Shown: in pieces, positions 1 through 9,031 of the stretch
Numbering within the stretch: position 1 is the stretch's first letter
How the letters are laid out: each line of letters opens with the position of its first letter
NCBI RefSeq assembly: GCF_040750475.1
Contig: NZ_JABJVY010000002.1
Location: 1 to 64,000, forward strand
Source of the DNA: Amorphus sp040750475
GTDB lineage: Bacteria > Pseudomonadota > Alphaproteobacteria > Rhizobiales > Amorphaceae
Length of the DNA stretch: 64,000 nucleotides
Direction: 5' to 3'
Program-made: the position numbers and the translations under genes
The notes under the pieces: generated by a model
Seen by the model: only the letters and a program-made list of their open reading frames with translations
Database searches by the model: none
Told to the model about the DNA's origin: nothing

Positions 1-90
1 GCCGCCTCGCTGGTCGCCGCCTCAACGCTGGCCTTCTCGCTCGGGAAAATGACCTCCCAAAACGCTCCCGACCGCGCCTCAGGACACTAA
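1..90 (+). CDS. 3' end of an unidentified gene
   Basis: An open frame enters from the left edge and ends at a TAA at 88-90, giving 29 residues. The first part is hydrophobic and small-residue rich (SLVAASTLAFSLGK) and the tail is polar, as in the last membrane helix and cytoplasmic tail of a transporter. The stop lies 43 bases before the next start on the same strand, so the two genes may be co-transcribed. The family cannot be named from this fragment, and the reading itself is only moderately secure. Confidence 0.4.
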   Translation, partial: AASLVAASTLAFSLGKMTSQNAPDRASGH

Positions 91-98
91 CGCGGTGT

Positions 99-120
99 GG
101 TTTCCACTTCGCCTAGGAAA
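99..120. repeat. Possible fragment of a Rhizobiales intergenic repeat
   Basis: The leader of the AspT-like gene holds GGTTTCCACTTCGCC followed by TAGGAAA. This resembles the core of the element at 49401-49468 (GGTTTCCACT, a few bases, CCTGGAAA). It is short and could be chance. Confidence 0.25.
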
Positions 121-133
121 GGATTGAACCGAC

Positions 134-1822
134 ATGGTCGAGTGGTTGGTTTCCATCTTCCGAACGCACGTCGAGATCCCGCTGTTCCTGTGTCTTGCGA
201 TCGGGTATTTCGTCGGGAAATTGAAGGTTCGGGGGCTTTCGCTCGGAGACGTTACCGCGACACTGCTCGCCGGCCTGGTGATCGGCCAGCTGGGAATCAC
301 GGTTTCGCCGGACATCAAGACGGTCTTCTTCGTCCTGTTCTTGTTTTCCGTGGGCTACAGCGCGGGCCCTCAATTCGTGCGCGGGCTATTCTCCGGCGGA
401 GCCTCACAGGCTGTGTTCGCCTGCGTGGTGTGCGGTTTGTGTCTGGGATCGGTTCTTCTCGTCGCCTGGCTTGCCGGCACCAATCTGGGCACGACGGCCG
501 GGCTGTTTGCCGGTGCCACCACCACGTCGTCCGCGTTGGGTCTGTCGACCACGGCCATCGACCGGCTAAATCTGTCGCCTGAGGCCATGAATGCCGTTTC
601 GCAACTGATGCCCGCCGCGTTCGCCGTCAGCTACATCGTAGGCACTTTTGGATCCGTGCTGATCCTCGGGATCATCGGTCCGGCCGTCATGCGGATCGAT
701 CTGGCGGCCGCCTGCCGGGCCTATGCGGAACGGATGGGCGGAACCAGCGATCCCAGCGGACGGGGCACGGCCTGGCACCAATATGTGGCGCGTGCGTACC
801 GGATCGAGGCCGACTCGCCGCTGGCGGGCAAGACGTCGGCCGAGATCGAAGCCATGTTTCCGCAGTATCGCCTGTTCGTGGTGCGGCTGCGCCGCGCCAG
901 CGAGATCATCGAAGCGACCTCCGCCACGGTCATTCAAGGCGGAGATGTCGTCGCGATTTCCGGGACCCGCAGCACGCTCCTGGATGTGGTCGGGCATGTG
1001 TTTACGGAAGTCGACGATCCGGAGCTTCTGCGTGTCCCCGTCGAAGGCACGGACATCTTGATCACCTCCAGGCAGCTCGTGGGCAAGTCGCTGGCACAGC
1101 TTGCTCATCTTCCGGAAGCAAGAGGCATCTTTCTTACCCAGATCCACAGGGGTGCCATGGCGGTGAGTATCCCGATCCTGCCGGCCACCACGCTGTATCG
1201 CGGCGATATCCTGACCGTGGTCGGACGACCGGCGGACATCTCCGCCGCCGCGCGCAAGTTCGGCTATGCGGATCGGGAAACGGACAGAGCCGACGTCTCT
1301 TTCATCGGAATCGCCATTGCGGCGGGCGCCATCCTCGGTTCGTTGACCTGGAAAGTCGGCGAGGTGCCGTTGACCCTTTCTACGGCGGGCGGTGTCTTGC
1401 TCGTCGGCCTGTTGCTCGGCTGGCTCAGATCCGTCCGGCCGGCCTTCGGCCGCGTTCCGAGGGCGACCGGCTGGTTCATGAACTCCGTCGGTCTGAACAT
1501 GTTCATCGCCGTCATCGGGCTATCGGCAGGGCCGGGAGTCTTACACGGATTGCAGGAACTCGGCTTCGCCTTTGTCCTCTGGAGCGTGGTTGCGACGTCC
1601 GTGCCGCTGTTCGCGGCGATCCTGATCGGCCGCTATCTCTTCCGGTTCGACGATGCGATCTTGTTCGGCTGTTGCGCGGGCGCGCGCAGCGGGTCGGCGG
1701 CACTCAGCATGGTGCTGGATCGCGCCGAAAGCCAGGTCCCCGCGCTGGGCTATTCGGTTGCCTACGCCACGTCGTCGACGATTCTCACCCTGTTTGGCAT
1801 GGTGATCGTTCTTCTTTCTTGA
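134..1822 (+). CDS. AspT/YidE-family transporter with TrkA-C domains
   Basis: This 562-residue inner-membrane protein has the layout of the aspartate:alanine exchanger (AAEx) family: about five N-terminal helices, two cytosolic TrkA-C (RCK-C) domains at roughly residues 205-380, then about five more helices. Two family signatures are visible: GLFAGATTTSSALGLSTTA near residue 130 and the related CCAGARSGSAALSMVLDRA near 515, which reflect the internal duplication. AspT itself exchanges aspartate for alanine beside a decarboxylase. No decarboxylase is seen here, so the substrate is unknown. The start is an ATG preceded by AGGAAAGGA. The neighbouring ClC gene is 460 bases away and need not be in the same operon. 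Confidence 0.85.
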   Translation: MVEWLVSIFRTHVEIPLFLCLAIGYFVGKLKVRGLSLGDVTATLLAGLVIGQLGITVSPDIKTVFFVLFLFSVGYSAGPQFVRGLFSGGASQAVFACVVCGLCLGSVLLVAWLAGTNLGTTAGLFAGATTTSSALGLSTTAIDRLNLSPEAMNAVSQLMPAAFAVSYIVGTFGSVLILGIIGPAVMRIDLAAACRAYAERMGGTSDPSGRGTAWHQYVARAYRIEADSPLAGKTSAEIEAMFPQYRLFVVRLRRASEIIEATSATVIQGGDVVAISGTRSTLLDVVGHVFTEVDDPELLRVPVEGTDILITSRQLVGKSLAQLAHLPEARGIFLTQIHRGAMAVSIPILPATTLYRGDILTVVGRPADISAAARKFGYADRETDRADVSFIGIAIAAGAILGSLTWKVGEVPLTLSTAGGVLLVGLLLGWLRSVRPAFGRVPRATGWFMNSVGLNMFIAVIGLSAGPGVLHGLQELGFAFVLWSVVATSVPLFAAILIGRYLFRFDDAILFGCCAGARSGSAALSMVLDRAESQVPALGYSVAYATSSTILTLFGMVIVLLS

Positions 1823-2285
1823 TTTTCGACGTCGATCCGGGCGATCGCCAATTTAGAGCTCTTCTTGAGACGATCCGGGCCAATGCGCTTTTGCCAAATT
1901 GCCATTTCGCTATTGTTCGATAGCAAGAGTAGTATTGTTTCACCTAAATGTTGGCGATTCCCAGAATAATTTTCAGTTTTCGGCCTCGTTTTATTCGACA
2001 GGTGGGGTCCGGCGGAATAAAGTGACGCGACAGAATGGCTGAAACGCTGACCCAAGACTCATAGATGTGTCGAACATGTCCCGGCGCAGATTTTTTACGA
2101 AGCGGGTGAACGCGCGCGCCTGCCGATGCCCGATCCCGCCCCGCCTGCGCATGCCCCTTGCTTGACCGAGCTCACCAACCCGCAACCGGCTAGCAACAGC
2201 CGGTCGGCGCATTCGCGGCTGGCGACGTCTTGGCGAGACACCTCGCGTCCCGCCCTCAGCGAACGGAAGAAAGGCACCCTCGTCC
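1823..2285. other. Intergenic region without a recognisable gene
   Basis: The 460 bases between the AspT-like gene and the chloride antiporter contain no reading frame with a family I recognise. Roughly 1880-2000 is more A+T rich than its surroundings. A perfect 10-bp palindrome, GGCGATCGCC, sits just after the upstream stop at about 1840. A promoter for the ClC gene is expected here, but no convincing -35/-10 pair was found. Confidence 0.4.
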
Positions 2286-3647
2286 ATGGATCCGAGCCAT
2301 GCCGACAGCGGTCGGCGCAGCGATCTGCCTTATTATGTCATCGCGATTTTGGTGGGCGCGATCACGGGTGTGATCGGCGCGGTCCTTCATCTCATCGTTG
2401 ATGCGGCGCTCCATTGGCCGGCCGCTCTGCGTGCCTCGGTCGAAGTCGGGGACCTCGGGCTCCTTCTGATCTCCGGCGGCATCGCGGCAAGCCTCGGCGT
2501 CGTCGCCGTCGTCCTGGTGCGCAATTTCGCGCCGGAGGCGGGCGGTTCGGGCGTGCAGGAAATCGAGGGGACGTTGGAGGGGCTGCGCGCGGTGCATTGG
2601 CGTCGGGTGTTGCCCGTCAAGTTCTTTGGCAGCCTCTGCTCTCTCGGCGCCGGCTTCGTGACCGGCCGCGAAGGGCCGACGATCCACATGGGCGCTTCCG
2701 TCGCCCAGGCTTGCGCCGAAAAGCTGAAATTCGACACCCACGACAGTCGCGGTCTTCTGGCCGCTGGCGCGGCCGCCGGGCTCGCTTCCGCCTTCAACGC
2801 GCCGCTGGCTGCCATCCTTTTCGTGATCGAGGAGACCCGCCGGCAGTTTCCTTACAGCCTGAAAACCTACACGGCCGTGATGATCGCCTCGGTCACGAGC
2901 GGCCTGGTCACGGAGATGATCACCGGCCGGCGCCCGTTCATGTTCATCACGGTGCCGGAGCTGCCGCTCTCCCTGCTGCCGGCCTTCGTGGGGCTCGGCC
3001 TCCTCCTCGGCGTGGTGGGATTGCTCTTCAATCGCTGCCTGATCGGCAGCATGGACATCGCCGCCGCCGTCGGCCGGCGCTCCAACTATTATGTCGTGCC
3101 GGCTGTTGTGGGCTTTGTGATCGGCATTCTTCTCATCGTTCGGCCGGAGGCGACGATGGGGGGCGAGAACCTGGCCGTCTCGCTCATGACGGAGAACCTG
3201 CCGCTCGCGACCATGGCCCTCATCGTCGTCGTGCGCTTCATCATGACGATGGCGAGCTATTCCACCAATGTGCCGGGCGGCATTTTCGCGCCCATCCTGG
3301 CGCTCGCCACTGCCATCGGCGTGCTCTACGGCCTTGTCCTCGACGTCTTCTTCGAGCTGCCGGCGGGAGCCTTCGCGGCGTTCGCGATCGCGGCCATGGG
3401 AGGACTGTTCTCGTCCACCGTGCGTGCGCCGCTCGTCGGGGTGGTCCTGATCGCGGAGCTGACCGGAGCCTATTCGGTGCTGGTGCCGGCGATCATCACC
3501 TGCCTGCTTGCCAACGTCGTTGCCGATGCGCTGGGCGGCAAGCCGATCTACGAGGTGCTGCTAGATCGCACGCTCCACCTCGCCGGAACGCCGCGCCCCC
3601 CGGAAGACCGGATCGAGCGCACTATGGGGGGATGGGATGCGCGCTGA
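2286..3647 (+). CDS. ClC-family chloride/proton antiporter
   Basis: A 453-residue membrane protein of the ClC family, which exchanges Cl- for H+ across the inner membrane and often helps in acid stress. The filter motifs are present: GSGVQEIEG at about 87-95, GREGP at 127-131 with the gating glutamate (E129), GIFAP at about 332-336, and the central tyrosine (Y422) in GKPIYEVL. A glutamate of FVIEE (about E183) matches the internal proton-transfer glutamate (E203 in E. coli ClC-ec1), so exchange rather than channel activity is likely. The first filter loop reads GSGVQ where ClC-ec1 has GSGIP. There is no C-terminal CBS pair. The ATG follows a GGAAGAAAGG stretch. Confidence 0.93.
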   Translation: MDPSHADSGRRSDLPYYVIAILVGAITGVIGAVLHLIVDAALHWPAALRASVEVGDLGLLLISGGIAASLGVVAVVLVRNFAPEAGGSGVQEIEGTLEGLRAVHWRRVLPVKFFGSLCSLGAGFVTGREGPTIHMGASVAQACAEKLKFDTHDSRGLLAAGAAAGLASAFNAPLAAILFVIEETRRQFPYSLKTYTAVMIASVTSGLVTEMITGRRPFMFITVPELPLSLLPAFVGLGLLLGVVGLLFNRCLIGSMDIAAAVGRRSNYYVVPAVVGFVIGILLIVRPEATMGGENLAVSLMTENLPLATMALIVVVRFIMTMASYSTNVPGGIFAPILALATAIGVLYGLVLDVFFELPAGAFAAFAIAAMGGLFSSTVRAPLVGVVLIAELTGAYSVLVPAIITCLLANVVADALGGKPIYEVLLDRTLHLAGTPRPPEDRIERTMGGWDAR

Positions 3648-3801
3648 GAAAGACGGCGTCCCCGCCGGCAAACCGGCGCCCTCGTCGCCCGCACACGCTC
3701 TCGCTTCCTGTCTGAACCCAGGTCGGGCCGTGGCGCAGCCCGCGCGGTGACCGTCAACAAGTCCGAAGACGCGAAACCCGAGACACGGATACCGACCAGC
3801 G

Positions 3802-4353
3802 ATGGAACCTTTCACGCAAACCGGAGCAGGGCACGCGCGACCCCATGGGATCTGGGGCTTTCTCCTGCGAGAGCTGCCCTATCTCGCGATCCTGCTCCTC
3901 ATGCTTGCCGGCGTCGGCTACGCGACCTTCAACATGCAGCCGATGGGGGCCTATTGGGATTTCGTGGCCGTCTGCAATTGCGTGGCCTGCATCTATGTCG
4001 GCTGGCACTACGCGGCCGACCGCAAGGAGCGTTTCCGGCTCGTGGGGACGCAGATCCTGCACTGGGGGGCCTTTCTCACCATCATGATTCTGCTCTACCT
4101 GCCGACGGTGCAGTCCGACGCCGCGTCCGACATAACGGGGCTTTTCGTGATGCTGCTGCTTGCGCTCGGCACGTTCGTCGCAGGCGTTCACACCCTGTCC
4201 TGGCGCATGGCGCTTAACGGCGTGATCCTCGCGCTGTTCGTCCCGGTTGTCGCCTGGGTCGACCGGTTGGCCTTTGTGCTTCTCTTCGCGGCGGTCGCGG
4301 TCCTCGTCATCGGGCTCTTCGCCTTCCTGTGGCACCGCAGCCAGCGCGCCTGA
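3802..4353 (+). CDS. Small integral membrane protein, unknown function
   Basis: A 183-residue protein with a polar N-terminus (about 25 residues) and five or six hydrophobic segments: roughly 27-45, 52-68, 82-100, 108-127, 132-148 and 154-175. It ends in a short basic tail. I recognise no family motif. A CNCVAC cluster near residue 62 has closely spaced cysteines that might bind metal or form disulfides, but that is speculative. It lies 154 bases after the ClC gene and 64 before the DHA2 exporter on the same strand, so a three-gene operon is possible. The ATG start lacks a strong ribosome-binding site. Confidence 0.6.
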   Translation: MEPFTQTGAGHARPHGIWGFLLRELPYLAILLLMLAGVGYATFNMQPMGAYWDFVAVCNCVACIYVGWHYAADRKERFRLVGTQILHWGAFLTIMILLYLPTVQSDAASDITGLFVMLLLALGTFVAGVHTLSWRMALNGVILALFVPVVAWVDRLAFVLLFAAVAVLVIGLFAFLWHRSQRA

Positions 4354-4417
4354 CGGCGGCCCGCCGGCGCATCTTTCCCACACGCGTGTTTTGAAGCGTT
4401 TCAGCCAGAGGGCTACT

Positions 4418-5842
4418 ATGGCTCAAGCGAACCGATGGCTCATCCTCGCTGCGATGACGGGCTCCCTCTCCATGGTGCTGACGGATCAGACCGTGGTCGC
4501 CGTCGCGTTGCCGACGATTACGGACGATCTTCACCTGGATGCCTCGGGGCAGACGTGGATCGTCAACGCCTATCTCCTGGCGATGGCGGCGTTCGTCGCC
4601 ATTGGTGGTCGGCTGGGGGACAAGCTCGGCGGCGTGACCCTGTTTCGCTTCGGCGTTCTCGTATTCTTTCTGGCGTCGGCGGCTTGCGGATTTGCGCCCG
4701 AGAACGCTTGGGGCGAGGCCTGGATGATCGGCTTCCGCGGCGTTCAGGGCATCGGTGCGGCGCTGATGATGCCGGTGACGGGCGCCATTGTCCTCAGCGT
4801 GTTCGACAAGAGCCTGGCTGGCCGGGCAATGGCCGTCTATAGCGGTATCGGTCAGATCTTCCTCGCGCTCGGGCCGCTGCTGGGCGGTTTTCTGACGGAG
4901 TTCGTGAGCTGGCGCGCGGTGTTCTGGCTGAATGTCCCGCTGGGCGTTCTGGCGCTCGTCCTCGTCTCGATCGCACGGCCGCCCAATTTCGGCGATCGCG
5001 CAGTGCCGATCTCCGTGCGCAATGCGTGCCTGCTCGTGATCGGCATCGCGGGCGTCATTCTGGCGCTGCAGCAAGGCTCGGTTTGGGGGTGGACAAGCCC
5101 GGCGACGCTCTGCAGCGGCGCGATTGGCGCCGCCTGCGTCGCAGCCTTCGTCGTCCTGTCGCTGCGTTTCCACCCGCCGTTGATCGATTTGCGGATGCTC
5201 ACTCAGCGTGCGTTTTCGGCCGACCTGTTCGTCGCCTTCATCCTGCGCTTCACGATCCTGCCGATCTCGCTCTACTTTGCCATGTATCTGCAGGACATCC
5301 TGAAGATGGGCGCGACGCGGGCGGGCATCGCCATGCTGCCGATGGTGGCGGCTCAGGTGGTCGGCTCGCAGATCGGCGGGTGGACCTACGACCGGTACGG
5401 GGTGCGCGTTCCAACCCTCCTCGGCATGATGCTGGCCACAGCGTCCCTTTTCTATCTCGCCTTCGCGCTGACGGAGCTTCAGTACGGTCTCCTCGTTCCC
5501 GCGTTGGTATGCGTGGGGTTCGCCTTCGGCATCACGATTTCCGGTCCGGGAACGGATGCCCTGGAGCAGGAGCCGAACGAGAAGCGCAACCAGGCGTCCG
5601 GCCTGCTGCTCACCGCGCGGCAGCTTGGCGGCACGCTTGGCGTCGCGCTGGTCGGAGCGGTGGTTCTGGGCGTCGATCCGCTCGCAACGCGCGATCCGGT
5701 GCCGCAAGCGGGCGCGGAGGCAGTCGCGGCGGGAGTGGGCTTCGTTGCGGCGGTCTTCTTCATCGCGCTCGTCGTGGCTGCGATCTTCCTGCCACACGAG
5801 AAGGGCTCTCCGCGACGCAAGAAGGCAGGGGCTGACGGGTAG
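4418..5842 (+). CDS. DHA2-family MFS drug/proton exporter
   Basis: A 474-residue major facilitator of the EmrB/QacA (DHA2) type, expected to have 14 helices and to expel drugs or organic solutes in exchange for protons. The first helix carries LTDQTVVAVALPTI, corresponding to the DHA2 motif D1. Motif A is GGRLGDKLGG, and GPLLGGF resembles the exporter motif C. The ATG at 4418 matches the usual family N-terminus. The frame stays open upstream, but that part overlaps the preceding gene and does not look like protein. No periplasmic adaptor (EmrA) gene is adjacent, so the exporter may work alone. Confidence 0.88.
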   Translation: MAQANRWLILAAMTGSLSMVLTDQTVVAVALPTITDDLHLDASGQTWIVNAYLLAMAAFVAIGGRLGDKLGGVTLFRFGVLVFFLASAACGFAPENAWGEAWMIGFRGVQGIGAALMMPVTGAIVLSVFDKSLAGRAMAVYSGIGQIFLALGPLLGGFLTEFVSWRAVFWLNVPLGVLALVLVSIARPPNFGDRAVPISVRNACLLVIGIAGVILALQQGSVWGWTSPATLCSGAIGAACVAAFVVLSLRFHPPLIDLRMLTQRAFSADLFVAFILRFTILPISLYFAMYLQDILKMGATRAGIAMLPMVAAQVVGSQIGGWTYDRYGVRVPTLLGMMLATASLFYLAFALTELQYGLLVPALVCVGFAFGITISGPGTDALEQEPNEKRNQASGLLLTARQLGGTLGVALVGAVVLGVDPLATRDPVPQAGAEAVAAGVGFVAAVFFIALVVAAIFLPHEKGSPRRKKAGADG

Positions 5843-5876
5843 GCCTTCGCCGCATGATCGGGCGCGTTGTCCCGCT

Positions 5877-5902
5877 CGCCCGGGATGGAGCGATCCCGGG
5901 CG
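5877..5902. terminator. Hairpin between convergent genes
   Basis: A perfect 10-bp stem (CGCCCGGGAT / ATCCCGGGCG) with a six-base loop lies between the end of the DHA2 exporter (+) and the end of the TRAP permease (-). The position suits a bidirectional terminator. Neither side has a clear T-tract, so it may be Rho-assisted or weak. Confidence 0.45.
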
Positions 5903-5908
5903 CCGCGG

Positions 5909-7846
5909 TTACGGAGTGGCGAATGGACGCCGGAAAAAACGCAGCCAGCCGTAGACGAGTACCACCAGGGCCGTGCCGGCGGCATCGCTGGCCAGACCAG
6001 GATAAATGAGCGCGAGGGCTGCGATCGCGAGAAGGGCGCGCGCCCACCGATCGATCGGCCCGCAGGAGTAGAGATAGCCTTCGGAGACGGAGGCGAGCAG
6101 CCAGACGGCCATCATCGCGGTGGTGACGGAAAGGGCGACCTGCGGCCAATTCCCTTCCAGGATGAGCGCCGGGTTCAGCACGAACACGAAGGGCAGGACG
6201 AACAGCACCGCCCCCAGCCGCATGGAGGCGAGCCCGGAGCGCCAAGCGTTCGCGCCGGCAAGGTTCGCCGCTGTGATGGAGGCGAGCGCCACCGGCGGGG
6301 TAATGTAGGACAGCATGCCCCAGTAGAGGATGAAGAGATGGCTGCCGACCTTGTTGAGCCCGCTCCCGACCAGCGCTGGCGCAAGCAGGATCGATAGGAA
6401 AATATAGCAGGCGGAGACCGTCATCCCCATGCCCAGCACGAAGCTCGCCACCGCTCCCGCCAAGAGCAGCATGGGTACCGAGTTGCCGGCGTAAAGCAGC
6501 AGCTCGCGCGCGAAGGCGCCTGCCACCCCGCTATAGGTCAAGCCGCCGACGACGAGCCCGATGCCGGCAAGCATGGAGACGAGCTTCGCGGTGGAGACCG
6601 TGAGCTCCATCAAAAGTTCGCCGGCCCGACGCAGATTGAAACGATCCTTGCCCTTTTTGAGGAGCGCGACGGCAATCAGCAGCGCCGAGGCATAGTAGGG
6701 CGCGTAGGTCTCCAGCCGCAGGACAAGCAGCATGTAGACCAGCAGGACCAGGCTGAGGAGATAGGGCCAGCCGCTCTTCAGGGTGTTGCGCAGCTTGGGA
6801 AGCTCTTCGCGAGGCAGACCCTCCAGCCCTTTGCTGGCCGCGTAGGTGTCCACCTGCAGCAAGAGTGCGACATAGAACAGGAAGGCCGGAAAGAAGGCCG
6901 CTACCGCGATCGTCGCGTAGGACACCGACAGGAACGAGGCCATGATGAAGGCGACCGCGCCCATCACCGGAGGCATCAGGGTTCCGCCCGTCGAGGCACA
7001 GGCCTCCACGGCGGCGGCGTAGTGTTTCGGGTAGCCCGACCGCTTCATCATGCCGACCGTGATCGGTCCGGTGGTGAGGATGTTCGTCACCACGCTGCCG
7101 GAGAGACTGCCCATCAGCCCGCTCGACAGGACCGCGACCTTGGCGGGACCGCCACGCGTGGAGCCCAAAAGCGCAACCGCCAGATCCATGAAGAAGCGGG
7201 CACCGCCGGTGACGATCAGCGTCGAGCCGAACAGCACGAAGCCGATGATCAGATTAGCCACCACCTGCATCGGAATGCCGATGATGCTCTCCACGCCCAT
7301 GACGTGGGCACGGATCGTTTCGCCGAAGCTGTAGGCCGTTCCCCAGAGAAAGCCGGGCATGACGCCGGCGAAAAGCGGATAGGCGCCGAAGATCAATGCG
7401 ACGCAGAGGAGAGCGGCGCCCGCGCTCCGCCGAACCCCTTCCAGCACCACGACGAGCATCGCGCTGGAAATCATGGTTGCCTGGAGCGGCGCTTCGTAGT
7501 CCCAGCCCAGCCGGATGATGTCGAGCCCGTGGACCCCAAGCCAGGTGCCGGAGCCAAGGGCGACCAACGCCAGCAGCCAGTCATAGAACGGCACGTGCCG
7601 GGCATCGGCCTTGCGGGCGGGAAGGATCAGGAAGGTCGCGGCCAGGTAGAGCCCGACCAAGTAATAGAGGAACGCGTTGCCCACCGGCATGAAGCCGAAC
7701 ACTTGCAGCCGGAACACCTGGTTCACGGTGAGCAGGAAGGCGGCCGCGCCCAGCGCGAGCACCGCCCAGAAAGGCACCCCGCACAGGCGTGGGTTGATGT
7801 CGGCGGCGAGCGGAATATCGGCCGGCTTGAGGTCTTCTGAATCCAT
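5909..7846 (-). CDS. TAXI-TRAP transporter fused permease (4TM-12TM)
   Basis: A 645-residue membrane protein in which the small (DctQ-like) and large (DctM-like) TRAP subunits are fused, as usual for TAXI-type TRAP systems. The large-subunit core is visible in GSVVTNILTTGPITVG, GGTLMPPVMGAVAFIMA and, near the end, GMLSYITPPVALASITAANLA, which resemble the conserved sodium/substrate-site segments of DctM. It would drive Na+-coupled uptake of an organic acid delivered by the binding protein encoded 60 bases upstream. The ligand cannot be told from sequence. No enzyme gene is attached to this two-gene operon. Confidence 0.92.
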   Translation of the reverse strand: MDSEDLKPADIPLAADINPRLCGVPFWAVLALGAAAFLLTVNQVFRLQVFGFMPVGNAFLYYLVGLYLAATFLILPARKADARHVPFYDWLLALVALGSGTWLGVHGLDIIRLGWDYEAPLQATMISSAMLVVVLEGVRRSAGAALLCVALIFGAYPLFAGVMPGFLWGTAYSFGETIRAHVMGVESIIGIPMQVVANLIIGFVLFGSTLIVTGGARFFMDLAVALLGSTRGGPAKVAVLSSGLMGSLSGSVVTNILTTGPITVGMMKRSGYPKHYAAAVEACASTGGTLMPPVMGAVAFIMASFLSVSYATIAVAAFFPAFLFYVALLLQVDTYAASKGLEGLPREELPKLRNTLKSGWPYLLSLVLLVYMLLVLRLETYAPYYASALLIAVALLKKGKDRFNLRRAGELLMELTVSTAKLVSMLAGIGLVVGGLTYSGVAGAFARELLLYAGNSVPMLLLAGAVASFVLGMGMTVSACYIFLSILLAPALVGSGLNKVGSHLFILYWGMLSYITPPVALASITAANLAGANAWRSGLASMRLGAVLFVLPFVFVLNPALILEGNWPQVALSVTTAMMAVWLLASVSEGYLYSCGPIDRWARALLAIAALALIYPGLASDAAGTALVVLVYGWLRFFRRPFATP

Positions 7847-7906
7847 AATCTATCTCGGTAAGGAAGCGGGCGGACGCAGCCCCAAGAGCCGCAGCGGCAT
7901 CACGGA

Positions 7907-9031
7907 TCAGAAGTTGGCGAGAAGCTCGGAGCGCTTGGCCATCCAACCTTCGACGAACGGCTCCCGGTCGAGCTTCTCGTTCGCCGCCTTGTATGTGATC
8001 CAGGCGTCTTTGAGGGTGTTCAGTCGGGCGAGCCGGGCGTCGTTCCAGGACTGGTGCTGGTCGTTCCAGACCCCGATTTCCCGAAGATAGCGGATCGCAC
8101 CGTTGTGAAACGGGGCGTCAATTGGCGGCGTGCCAGCACCGTCGAGGGACCAGCGCTCGGTGACCGTGGTGGCGTTCTCGTAGAGGCCGAAGGTTTCGTC
8201 CAGCGCCTTGGTGAGCGCGTAGACCACGTCGTCGTCCATTTCCGCCCGCACGACGATGATCGGGTAGCGCAGGCCGACGATCTGGACCGGATTGTCCTCG
8301 CTGAGGCCCGCTCCGGAGGTCTCGTAAAAGGGAGAGAAGAACGGGGCGACCTTGGTCAGCTGCTCCCAGCCCTCCGTGTTTTCCGCCGGTACCGACAGCC
8401 ACTTGATCCCGCGCCGCGAGGCTTCGAGCTCGTACATGGCGCTCGAGGTGGTGGCGCCGCAGGTGGCGTCCGCCTCGCCGGAATTGAGCGAGGACTGGGA
8501 GGAGGAGTAGGTTGGGAAGTAGACCGGCTCGATGTCGTCCAGCGACAGGCCGGCAAAGGCGAGAAGCGCGGCGCACTTCACGTTGATGGACGCGTTGCCC
8601 ACCGTCAGGGCGAGGCGCCTGCCTTTCATGTCGGCGATCGTGTCGATGCCGGACTCCTGGGTGGTGACCATGGCGATCGAGCCGGGCCGGCCGGCAATGG
8701 TCCGCAAATCTTGCGGTCCCCATTTCGGGTTCGCGAAATCTTCCACGCCCTCGGTGGCGAAAAATGTCTCCGTCGCGAGAAAGCCGACACTGGCGCGGCC
8801 ATTCAGCAAGGGTTGCAGCCGGCCGATGCTCGAGCCGGACGGCTGGATGCGTACGCGGGTTCCGTATTTCCGACCGAAGGCGTCGGCGATCGCCGATGCC
8901 TCGGTGTAGCCTTGGGAGCCGGCATCGTAGGACGTCCACGTCATCCGTTTGGGAAGGTCTTGAGCCCTGGCCGCCGGCGCAAGCGCCAGCAAGACGAACA
9001 ATCCGATGCCGCCCCCCGATAGAAATCTCAT
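7907..9031 (-). CDS. TAXI-family TRAP solute-binding protein
   Basis: A 374-residue periplasmic binding protein with a Sec signal peptide ending near residue 23 (PAARA-QD). The TAXI features are an ordered N-terminal lobe with YTEASAIADAF, a hinge segment DMKGRRLALTVGNASIN, and a GEADATCGAT segment typical of TRAP-TAXI receptors. It should capture a carboxylate-like solute and hand it to the fused permease encoded downstream. The ATG at 9031 follows a strong GGGAGG site. TAXI ligands are poorly known (glutamate and related acids in a few cases), so no substrate is assigned. Confidence 0.9.
   Translation of the reverse strand: MRFLSGGGIGLFVLLALAPAARAQDLPKRMTWTSYDAGSQGYTEASAIADAFGRKYGTRVRIQPSGSSIGRLQPLLNGRASVGFLATETFFATEGVEDFANPKWGPQDLRTIAGRPGSIAMVTTQESGIDTIADMKGRRLALTVGNASINVKCAALLAFAGLSLDDIEPVYFPTYSSSQSSLNSGEADATCGATTSSAMYELEASRRGIKWLSVPAENTEGWEQLTKVAPFFSPFYETSGAGLSEDNPVQIVGLRYPIIVVRAEMDDDVVYALTKALDETFGLYENATTVTERWSLDGAGTPPIDAPFHNGAIRYLREIGVWNDQHQSWNDARLARLNTLKDAWITYKAANEKLDREPFVEGWMAKRSELLANF

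Noticed and set aside
2126..2401. Short plus-strand frame before the ClC gene
   Set aside because: Proline/serine-rich, overlaps the true ClC start in another frame, and lacks any recognisable domain.
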